This document shows positions 43,731 to 50,170 of a DNA stretch of 64,000 nt, one piece after another (within the stretch, counting starts at the first letter, position 1; the number at the start of each line of letters is the position of its first letter). The DNA comes from a virus, in IMG/VR virus record IMGVR_UViG_3300025881_000010, positions 18,527 through 82,526 of that record; one strand, 5' to 3'. Below the pieces are notes generated by a model that saw only the letters and a list, made by a program, of their open reading frames with translations, was not told the DNA's origin and made no database searches. The translations under genes were made by a program, and so were the position numbers.

Positions 43731-43819
43731 TGTAGCCTAAGTCAGGCTACATTTATTCAAAAATTGTAGCCTAAGTCAGGCTACATTCTAAGGTACGTTG
43801 TAGCCTAAGTCAGGCTACA
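43731..43819. repeat. Three identical 21-bp palindromes spaced exactly 34 bp apart
   Basis: The unit is TGTAGCCT-AAGTC-AGGCTACA at 43731-43751, 43765-43785 and 43799-43819. Each is a perfect 8-bp inverted repeat around a 5-bp centre in the same orientation, and start-to-start distance is 34 bp both times. The spacers differ. This is the structure of an operator array or of replication iterons. Confidence 0.9.
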
Positions 43820-44155
43820 TTTTCTTTTCTAACTATCTCATTACTATAGAGTTAAGTGAAAAGTCTGTACCAGTATTACTATATAGTACGTGTACAAGCT
43901 ATCAAAATTATGTACACACAATTACTATTACGTGTACTTGAACATTGACTCGGTAACGCTACGACGCCTTAATACTATGCGTTCTGTAGCTGTAATACCG
44001 TTGTTACGTGATAATTTACTCTATCGCGTACTTTACAATTTCATTCTACAAGTAATACTAAGCAATCTCGATAAAAAGAGAGATTGTCTTAGAGAGGTAC
44101 GATATCGTATTGTTATCTCATTCAAACAAATATTTAAGTTTAAAACTACAAGATT
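43820..44155. other. Non-coding region with short repeats and palindromes, possible origin/regulatory region
   Basis: No convincing gene is present. It contains TACGTGTAC twice (43887-43895, 43929-43937), a related TGTACACA (43911-43918), a hairpin CAATCTC/GAGATTG (44063-44069, 44080-44086) and the palindrome TACGATATCGTA (44098-44109). It joins the palindrome array on its left and ends with CAAGATT before the ATG at 44156. Confidence 0.45.
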
Positions 44156-44638
44156 ATGAAGACAGTAAATTATTCAACAGTTGTTGTATCGTTCAAGGTT
44201 ACAAAGTTCTTTGAAGCAAGAAGAGAGGCTAATGTAACAGTATCATTCATCAGTACTGATGGGGAAGTGATTTCGGAGAAGTCGCTACGTAAAGTTAAAG
44301 TAAGTGCATTATTGGGGTGGAGATTAACTCACAATGATGCTAGTGGTACTAAGTTCATTGAACTAAATAAGATCTATACTTCGAGTAATAATGAGAAGTT
44401 CAGAAAGACAAATCCATTGCAATTGGTACAATATGCTGTGGAAGGTAACTTGGAATACAAGTTGGCATGTGTTGAAGAGAGATCGCCAAAAGTAACTAAG
44501 CATTCATCTCCATTTGGAGGTGCAGATATGTTGGAGTTTAAGACAAGGTATCATTATGCTGAACATTACAGAAGATTTAGAATTGCTTATAGTGCGAGAG
44601 TATTGAAGCAGAAAAGTAAAGAAGCTGTTACAGCTTAG
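44156..44638 (+). CDS. Early-type protein of unknown function (160 aa)
   Basis: A basic beta-rich protein without signal peptide or Cys motif. The start is fixed by CAAGATT directly before the ATG. It is followed by a terminator, so it is likely monocistronic and transcribed from the repeat-containing region upstream. The family is not recognised. Confidence 0.6.
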   Translation: MKTVNYSTVVVSFKVTKFFEARREANVTVSFISTDGEVISEKSLRKVKVSALLGWRLTHNDASGTKFIELNKIYTSSNNEKFRKTNPLQLVQYAVEGNLEYKLACVEERSPKVTKHSSPFGGADMLEFKTRYHYAEHYRRFRIAYSARVLKQKSKEAVTA

Positions 44639-44648
44639 TATAAATCAT

Positions 44649-44680
44649 ATCTCCCTTCTTCCTTAGCGGAAGAGGGAGAT
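44649..44680 (+). terminator. Terminator hairpin after the 160-aa gene
   Basis: ATCTCCC-T-TCTTCC pairs with GGAAGAGGGAGAT across a TTAGC loop (13 bp with one bulge). The T-run is weak (TAATATTTCATTT). Confidence 0.6.
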
Positions 44681-44693
44681 TAATATTTCATTT

Positions 44694-45095
44694 ATGAAAG
44701 TAGGAATGTTATGCAATAGAGGACATCAGTTTGTTGTTCAACAAAGTGAAGTAAACAAAACCATATTTAATAATCTTGGTTTAAGCCAATGGCAGTATGA
44801 TCAGAACTGTAATTTACAACGTGAATTAGAAGTTCTCAAAGTCATGCATCATGCTATTGACAAACATAAGGGTGAAGACTTGTCTGAATACAAAATGATT
44901 GCTGGAGTATATGATATACTTCAATCCTCACTCATGCGCAAAATTCAACAATACTCCGGTATTATTGAATTCACTCATACTCAAAAGAAATGGCATTTAG
45001 TACCATTATCATTTGCGACTAAAACAAAATTAGGATTATTTATTAATCCGGAAGATGTAAGTGAATTCTTTATGGATTCATTTGTCTACATATAA
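44694..45095 (+). CDS. Small protein of unknown function (133 aa)
   Basis: Helical with Gln/Lys/Asn-rich content (NCNLQRELEVLKVMHHAID) and a beta-like C-terminus. It lies 8 nt before the next gene. No recognised motif. Confidence 0.55.
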   Translation: MKVGMLCNRGHQFVVQQSEVNKTIFNNLGLSQWQYDQNCNLQRELEVLKVMHHAIDKHKGEDLSEYKMIAGVYDILQSSLMRKIQQYSGIIEFTHTQKKWHLVPLSFATKTKLGLFINPEDVSEFFMDSFVYI

Positions 45096-45103
45096 AAACA
45101 GTT

Positions 45104-45328
45104 ATGGCTAAAAGAAGATTCACAAGCGAGAAAAATGCTAGAGCATTTGCTAAGAAGATTAATGGAGAATTTAAAGATCTAAGGGACATACCTGGATCGA
45201 TAAGTAAATTCGTAGTCAAGTATAACGGTACACCTAAAACTAAAAAGTTTTGGGATTCTGATCAATCTAATGATTGGTCTCCAGAAGAAGGTAGAGATTT
45301 TGGTTATCCAAATGAATACTGGAAATAA
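45104..45328 (+). CDS. Small basic protein (74 aa)
   Basis: A Lys-rich N-terminus (AKRRFTSEKNARAFAKKING) is followed by a polar aromatic C-terminus rich in Asp, Trp and Tyr. The pattern resembles small phage DNA-mimic or host-takeover proteins only in a general way. The family is not recognised. Confidence 0.55.
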   Translation: MAKRRFTSEKNARAFAKKINGEFKDLRDIPGSISKFVVKYNGTPKTKKFWDSDQSNDWSPEEGRDFGYPNEYWK

Positions 45329-45396
45329 GAGCTTCTAAGCTAACATAATTACAACTTGGTAGGATTACATACATCAAGCCAAAAACATTCAAGAGT

Positions 45397-45425
45397 ACCT
45401 ATAAGGATATACTGTATAGGTTTTA
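45397..45425 (+). terminator. Terminator between 74-aa and 319-aa genes
   Basis: ACCTATA (45397-45403) and TATAGGT (45415-45421) form a 7-bp stem followed by TTTTAAT. The rest of the 154-nt gap shows no other feature. Confidence 0.5.
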
Positions 45426-45482
45426 ATCATTCAATTCAACAAACCTGATTGCAAGGGATTATAAAACGTGCTCATTATCATC

Positions 45483-46442
45483 ATGGTATTTACATTAAAA
45501 TTCAACAACGGAGTTTACACAGTAGTATTTGGATTTGCAACTGTATCAATAGATCTTAAATCTATAGAGCAAGATGCAAGTTCAATACTTGATTTCATAT
45601 CATCTGTAATTCCAGAAGAATTTGAAGATTATAAAGATATGTTGAGAGATAAAAATATCATCTCTAAATATCTACCACTAATCACTAGAGCTGTATCATG
45701 TATTGAAGGCTGTAATTCAGAGTACAGCTTGAGATTTACACCTGAAGGAAATATTGAGTTATTCGATATTAAAATGGAAGGTGGAACATTATACATGAAA
45801 GAGCTTATGCTTGTTATTAGTGAATTCCAAGAATTGGAAAAAGAGAAGATTGATAAATCCAGAGCTGAAACAAAAAGAATCTTAGATCAATTTGATTTAA
45901 ATTCTGAAGAAGAAGAATTCACTGATATACATATCAAGAGAGGTTCTAACTACAATGATTTATTAATCATACTAGATGAACACGAATTGTTAACTGGACG
46001 TATAAGTGATCTTCTAAGCGATTGTGATATTACTACTAGGGTATCACAAGCAAGGTTAAATCATTTAAACTTAGCTATCCAAGAAGAGCAATTCAAAATA
46101 TCATTTGAGGATTCAGATGATAATGAAGAAGAAATCATTAAAAGCTTAAGAGGTCAAATAAATTTAGATGAAACTGAAGAAAGAATGTATTCACTACAGT
46201 CTGATGAAGTTTATCCAGCTGGTACAGATGATGTAGCTCCTAAGCGTAAGAAATTAATATTTTCTGATACTCCAAGTAAAGGAGATTTCCTATATCATTT
46301 AAAATGTAATGGAATTATTGATGAACAATCTATGCATTCTAGATTAGGAGCGCTTGGTCTTCGTCGTCATAACAATATCACTTCTGATTTTTATGAAGAA
46401 TTCAATGTTGAGGTAATCATTGGAGATGATAGCAACATGTAA
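45483..46442 (+). CDS. Acidic protein of unknown function (319 aa)
   Basis: ATG 45483 is preferred over a GTG five codons upstream. The protein is strongly acidic with long helical Glu/Asp-rich stretches and no Cys motif apart from one short CIEGC. The last 90 residues contain KRKKLIFSDTPSKGDFLYHL and look like a small separate domain. The family is not recognised. Confidence 0.6.
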   Translation: MVFTLKFNNGVYTVVFGFATVSIDLKSIEQDASSILDFISSVIPEEFEDYKDMLRDKNIISKYLPLITRAVSCIEGCNSEYSLRFTPEGNIELFDIKMEGGTLYMKELMLVISEFQELEKEKIDKSRAETKRILDQFDLNSEEEEFTDIHIKRGSNYNDLLIILDEHELLTGRISDLLSDCDITTRVSQARLNHLNLAIQEEQFKISFEDSDDNEEEIIKSLRGQINLDETEERMYSLQSDEVYPAGTDDVAPKRKKLIFSDTPSKGDFLYHLKCNGIIDEQSMHSRLGALGLRRHNNITSDFYEEFNVEVIIGDDSNM

Positions 46443-46455
46443 TACATTCAAATCC

Positions 46456-46540
46456 ACACTATAGTGTAGATTATAATACATTACTAAAACAATGTTTCAA
46501 AAAAACATCTAATTCCTCATTACAATGTGGAATTAGATGT
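46456..46540 (+). promoter_or_regulatory. Palindrome and 12-bp hairpin upstream of the 121-aa gene
   Basis: ACACTATAGTGT (46456-46467) is a perfect palindrome. Downstream, ACATCTAATTCC (46505-46516) and GGAATTAGATGT (46529-46540) form a 12-bp stem with a 12-nt loop but no T-run. They lie between the 319-aa and 121-aa genes and may be an operator and an mRNA structure controlling the latter. Confidence 0.5.
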
Positions 46541-46568
46541 AATTAATAATAATTTAATTCAATTCAAG

Positions 46569-46934
46569 ATGGGAACAAATAACAGAGGATCCAGAGGATC
46601 TAAAAAAGAGAAAGCTAATAAGTCAAACAAAATGACATTCAGAAGATTTACCGCTAAAACTGTACAAATATTTACAGGTGAAGCACACTTTTTAGTTAAA
46701 TCTGCAGCTGATAGTATCGTAGCTACTGAAGCTACAATAGTTCATAAACTATTACCAGATATACCGTATAATCATATTTATGCGGATCGTCATAACAAGA
46801 CTGAAGCTAAGCAAGAGCGTATCATTAATGATTGCAAGAAGCTTAAAGAGAACATGAACAAGATGTTCGCTTCAGCTAGCAAATGTGGTAATGATGCTGA
46901 TAGCATTTATAATGCTGAACTTAATCAACAGTAA
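46569..46934 (+). CDS. Basic protein, paralogue of the 85-aa protein at 42276 (121 aa)
   Basis: ATG 46569 is chosen because the upstream GTG frame begins within a hairpin arm. The N-terminus is basic and disordered (GSRGSKKEKANKSNK). The core FTAKTVQIFTGEAHFLVKSA followed by ADSI aligns with the smaller paralogue, and the C-terminus is helical. Codon use is normal for this phage, unlike the paralogue. Unknown function. Confidence 0.6.
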   Translation: MGTNNRGSRGSKKEKANKSNKMTFRRFTAKTVQIFTGEAHFLVKSAADSIVATEATIVHKLLPDIPYNHIYADRHNKTEAKQERIINDCKKLKENMNKMFASASKCGNDADSIYNAELNQQ

Positions 46935-47302
46935 TGAAAACTTCAGTAAAAGGATTAGCAGGATTTGGAGCAATAGTATTATTATCATTTATGATAGGGG
47001 ATTTCATAATGACCTCAGCATTCTTTGGATGCTTAATACTATTGGGAATGTACGTGATGATCAACAGAACACACTTTCTGATTTGGATTGTCATGAAGAT
47101 GAACACTGTGATTGATATATCCATATTCCTATTTACAATATTTGCTATGGCAAGCATCGGACTAAATATGTCCGGTGCTTTAACCGTAGCTGGATTGGGA
47201 TATACTATGTGGATGGCTCCACACTTTCGCGAGAAAAGCGAAGAGTATGAGAAAAAACGTAAACCTGTTAAGAATAACAGATCTAACTATGATATGAGAT
47301 AA
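46934..47302 (+). CDS. Small integral membrane protein (122 aa)
   Basis: Three to four hydrophobic helices cover residues 5-100 (LAGFGAIVLLSFMIGDFIM and others) and the C-terminal 25 residues are basic (EKKRKPVKNNRSNYDMR). The ATG overlaps the preceding TAA (TAATG). It may modify the host membrane early in infection; no family is recognised. Confidence 0.6.
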   Translation: MKTSVKGLAGFGAIVLLSFMIGDFIMTSAFFGCLILLGMYVMINRTHFLIWIVMKMNTVIDISIFLFTIFAMASIGLNMSGALTVAGLGYTMWMAPHFREKSEEYEKKRKPVKNNRSNYDMR

Positions 47303-47304
47303 TT

Positions 47305-47799
47305 ATGAAAAGATATATTTTCAGTGAACCTTTCAAAGGTACATTTCTAAATACAATTACAAACGGTGTAGTTGACTACACTGGAGTACTTGTTGAAGAA
47401 ACTTACAGAGATAAGAATGGATTCTATTGTACCAGGAATACATATCAGAATGGTCAGACTCTCAAAAAATATGTTGAGAAAAAGAATCTAGATCGTAAAA
47501 CTTTAAAAGTTGTAGATGAAGATACCATGCACAAAAGACTTTTGGAGTATTATGACAGCTTAGTTACTAAGTGGTCAGAAATTACAGAGGAAAAGTATTG
47601 GTATTACTTAGAAGTATTGCCACCGGAACGCTGGACAAAGTACACTTATGGAGATGTATTCTTCATGTCGGAAGCTTTAACCGGGAACATACATGGGTGT
47701 GTCTGCCAGTTTAAAGACAAATACTATTTTTGCAATCAGAAGATTAATATAAATATGAAAGATTTGATTGCCACAATTACAAATCAACTCAATACTTAA
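47305..47799 (+). CDS. Protein of unknown function (164 aa)
   Basis: A basic, aromatic-rich soluble protein, beta-like in the first half and helical with Trp residues (WYYLEVLPPERWTKYTYGD) in the second. It is 2 nt after the membrane protein and 3 nt before the lipoprotein gene. The family is not recognised. Confidence 0.55.
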   Translation: MKRYIFSEPFKGTFLNTITNGVVDYTGVLVEETYRDKNGFYCTRNTYQNGQTLKKYVEKKNLDRKTLKVVDEDTMHKRLLEYYDSLVTKWSEITEEKYWYYLEVLPPERWTKYTYGDVFFMSEALTGNIHGCVCQFKDKYYFCNQKININMKDLIATITNQLNT

Positions 47800-47802
47800 A
47801 TT

Positions 47803-48186
47803 ATGAAAAGAATATTTATTTTATTACTTGTAGTATTCGTGAGCTCATGCTCTAAAAATGATTTAATCATTCCTAACAGAGAAATGTTATGGGTTCAATT
47901 AGATAAACCAGGTGTATATAATTGGACTGATGAATCAGATCCAAGTGAAGCTTGGCAAGAATATCAATGCGGTAACGGACCTTACGATGTAAGAATCGAA
48001 GGCAATATGATTATTGTTGATACCTACAAAAATATTAGTTGGGTAAAACATTTAACTGGTAAGTATCGACGTGAAGCTGTAGATATAGGCATTATTGAAG
48101 GCACTAAATTTAAAGTAAAGGTTGATACTCCAGACAAGTTTGGACAGGTTATACGCATAGCATTTGAACCTGAGATAGTTGAATAA
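47803..48186 (+). CDS. Phage-encoded lipoprotein (127 aa)
   Basis: KRIFILLLVVFVSSCSKND is a typical Bacteroidota lipoprotein signal: basic start, hydrophobic core, lipobox VSSC, followed by Ser-Lys-Asn-Asp. The mature domain is beta-rich with several Trp residues. Early-region phage lipoproteins often block superinfection by binding receptors or phage proteins; here that is an inference. The export signal itself is clear. Confidence 0.75.
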   Translation: MKRIFILLLVVFVSSCSKNDLIIPNREMLWVQLDKPGVYNWTDESDPSEAWQEYQCGNGPYDVRIEGNMIIVDTYKNISWVKHLTGKYRREAVDIGIIEGTKFKVKVDTPDKFGQVIRIAFEPEIVE

Positions 48187-48194
48187 CAATTTTA

Positions 48195-48202
48195 TATATT
48201 TG
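48195..48202 (+). promoter_or_regulatory. -7 box TATATTTG upstream of the 125-aa gene
   Basis: TATATTTG fits TAnnTTTG and is located 34 nt upstream of the ATG at 48237. No -33 box is clear. With the terminator at 48636-48665 it defines a one-gene transcript. Confidence 0.5.
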
Positions 48203-48236
48203 TTACTCACTGATATATCATTTAAACCCCCAAATT

Positions 48237-48614
48237 ATGGCAGGAATTCCAAGAAGAGACAAAGGCGCTGCAGCTATTGTACCTGAGTCTAACGAAGTGG
48301 TAAGACAAGTCAATTCAATGAATGCTCCAGAATCAGTACAAGCTACTGGTTTAGATCTGGAACCAAACAAAGATTTGTATGTCGCAGCACATTCAGCAAA
48401 TTTCGGTAATATCGTTCAAGGTATGGCCGCTTATGTAGGTAATCGTAGAGGATATGTGAAATCCAAAACGTTTACCGGTGTTAATCCTAATGAAGTGTTA
48501 GCTTCAGTAACCGTAGGTTATAAGGATAAAAAAGGTGTAGAGGAAACTAAAGTTTATACGGCAGCTGACTTAGCATCTGATTCAACATTATTCTTTCAGA
48601 AAGAAAGAGTATAG
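48237..48614 (+). CDS. Abundant-type small protein with own promoter and terminator (125 aa)
   Basis: A soluble beta-rich protein with an Ala/Gly-containing core (VAAHSANFGNIVQGMAAYVG). It is the only plus-strand gene with the CCCCC leader typical of the minus-strand structural genes, and it has both a -7 box and a strong terminator. That suggests high independent expression, possibly as a virion or nucleoid-like protein. The family is not recognised. Confidence 0.6.
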   Translation: MAGIPRRDKGAAAIVPESNEVVRQVNSMNAPESVQATGLDLEPNKDLYVAAHSANFGNIVQGMAAYVGNRRGYVKSKTFTGVNPNEVLASVTVGYKDKKGVEETKVYTAADLASDSTLFFQKERV

Positions 48615-48635
48615 AGTAACAAATTTATTATAACA

Positions 48636-48665
48636 AAAAGCCACCTTAATAGGGTGGCTTTTTTA
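48636..48665. terminator. Terminator after the 125-aa gene
   Basis: AAGCCACC and GGGTGGCTT form a stem with a short TTAATA-type loop, with A-run upstream and T-run downstream, so it may work in both directions. Confidence 0.8.
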
Positions 48666-48679
48666 ATTACATCAAGATT

Positions 48680-49105
48680 ATGAATAGCATTAATGGTATG
48701 GATTTGACTGAACAAGAAAATCAAATCTTACGTCTTTACGCAATGGGTAAAGAGTATGAAGAAATTATTCAAACTTTATTTGAAGAGTTTGGAGAGAAAT
48801 TTAATAATCGAACACTCGGTTATAAAATGGGCGCAATCAAAAAGAAATTAGATTGCAAAACACAATTTCAAGTAGGATATCAATATTCTCACAAGGAATT
48901 TCAATCAATAGTAGAAAGTTTAAAAGATCAACATGATATTGTTCTCAAGAAAGCTGAGGTAAAATATTTCTCAGATGGCTACAAGAAAGGTCATGATGAA
49001 TCTTTAACTAGAATACAGAGTAATGAAACATCATTCGGAATTATAATGGGAGTGTTATTCACTACCGTATTCTGGTTATTCTTTTACTATTTCATTATTA
49101 AATAA
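48680..49105 (+). CDS. LuxR/GerE-type HTH protein with C-terminal membrane anchor (141 aa)
   Basis: Residues 8-65 read LTEQENQILRLYAMGKEYEE with later NRTLGYKMGAIKKKLDCKTQ, the pattern of a GerE/LuxR DNA-binding domain. A helical linker follows and residues about 115-139 form one transmembrane helix (GIIMGVLFTTVFWLFFYYFI). A membrane-tethered HTH protein without a receiver domain is unusual for a phage. It may tether DNA to the membrane or regulate transcription there. The HTH call is by pattern and moderately sure. Confidence 0.6.
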   Translation: MNSINGMDLTEQENQILRLYAMGKEYEEIIQTLFEEFGEKFNNRTLGYKMGAIKKKLDCKTQFQVGYQYSHKEFQSIVESLKDQHDIVLKKAEVKYFSDGYKKGHDESLTRIQSNETSFGIIMGVLFTTVFWLFFYYFIIK

Positions 49106-49114
49106 ATCAAGATT

Positions 49115-49597
49115 ATGGAAACAAGTTTTCAATTATTCACTGTAGTAGAAGATGGTGATTTATTCGTTCCTTTAAATAGCATACATCAAAATCTTTCAAC
49201 AGGAAAGTTTATGTTGTATGATCAATTTGAAGATACAGATGATGGAACCTTCCCAAGAGTTTCAGACTATACAAGATTAGCCAATAAAATAGAAAACTAT
49301 GGAGCTTCAGCTTTCATTCATTGGCAAACTGGAAGAAAGTTAAAAGCTGATACTGGTTATTGTACTGTAATTAGAGAAGGCAAATCAGATAGTGAAGCAA
49401 CATTAGTATTTGATAAACCCATCAAAGTTTCTTTTGGTGAAATTAATGGAGAACATATTGTTCGAAATGTTACAGAAATCAAAGGAGAATTTGATTACGA
49501 TTGGTTCTGGAGAAAAAACGGTAGGCAAGAAAAAATTGCCAACGGTTGTGAAATTTATTTTAACTGTAAAGAATTTAAAAATGAGTCAATTAAGTAA
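49115..49597 (+). CDS. Protein of unknown function (160 aa)
   Basis: A beta-rich acidic protein with several aromatic residues (FDYDWFWRKNGRQEKI near the C-terminus). It starts after TCAAGATT and ends 17 nt inside the next gene. The family is not recognised. Confidence 0.55.
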   Translation: METSFQLFTVVEDGDLFVPLNSIHQNLSTGKFMLYDQFEDTDDGTFPRVSDYTRLANKIENYGASAFIHWQTGRKLKADTGYCTVIREGKSDSEATLVFDKPIKVSFGEINGEHIVRNVTEIKGEFDYDWFWRKNGRQEKIANGCEIYFNCKEFKNESIK

Positions 49598-49964
49598 AGG
49601 AGATCTAATGACAATGGTATATGGCGAAGGCTATTCTAATATAGACTCCGCTATACCTCAAGCATTATGGGAACAAGTGAACACAAGAATCCATGTTATG
49701 AATTATAACAACTTTGGACAATTGGAGAACCTAATGCTATTAGCTATCAAGAAAGAACTTGATATCGACTACAAAGAGGAATACATAAAATGTTGTGCAA
49801 GTAATTCATATTACTACAACAATTATTTACGTGAAGTAGGAATGCCATTCTGGACTCCAGAGGTGTTCAAAGCTTACAAGAAAAAGCTTTCAATGAAAGA
49901 AGGAAAAACTTTCCTTCAATTATGTGATGAATATTTTGATAAAAATAATATACTATGGAAATAA
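49581..49964 (+). CDS. Helical protein of unknown function (127 aa)
   Basis: ATG 49581 gives a 17-nt overlap with the upstream gene; a much longer frame in the same phase overlaps it almost fully and is rejected. The protein is helical with a Tyr/Asn-rich middle (SNSYYYNNYLREVG). The next gene overlaps its end by 10 nt. Confidence 0.55.
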   Translation: MSQLSKGDLMTMVYGEGYSNIDSAIPQALWEQVNTRIHVMNYNNFGQLENLMLLAIKKELDIDYKEEYIKCCASNSYYYNNYLREVGMPFWTPEVFKAYKKKLSMKEGKTFLQLCDEYFDKNNILWK

Positions 49965-50170
49965 CAAGAACAAGTTCTCTTACAGGAAAAGAGAACACAA
50001 TGGATTTAGATGTTACTGAACAACAAATCTATGATCATAGAAATGGAGTAAAAGCTCAGGATGCATATCCTAATTTAACAGCTCCAGAACGTGAATTTCT
50101 AATCTCAGGTGCAACACCTGATGAATGGAATGAATATTTTGGTGTTCCAAATGATGATGAAGAAGAATAA
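49955..50170 (+). CDS. Small acidic protein coupled to the helicase-methyltransferase (71 aa)
   Basis: An acidic protein with a C-terminal helix ending in DDEEE. It overlaps the upstream gene by 10 nt and ends at the base before the large fusion gene. It may regulate or chaperone that enzyme, or mimic DNA. The family is not recognised. Confidence 0.55.
   Translation: MEITRTSSLTGKENTMDLDVTEQQIYDHRNGVKAQDAYPNLTAPEREFLISGATPDEWNEYFGVPNDDEEE

Noticed and set aside
43731-43819. CRISPR array
   Set aside because: Only three units, each a perfect palindrome with 13-bp spacers, far shorter than CRISPR spacers, and no cas genes; operator or iteron array fits better.
43890-44159. An 89-codon plus-strand frame with GTG start over the non-coding region
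   Set aside because: Its composition looks like translated AT-rich non-coding DNA, it spans repeats and palindromes, and it ends inside the ATG of the well-supported 160-aa gene.
49410-49580. N-terminal extension of the 127-aa gene at 49581
   Set aside because: It overlaps the well-supported 160-aa gene almost to its middle, while ATG 49581 gives the usual short overlap.
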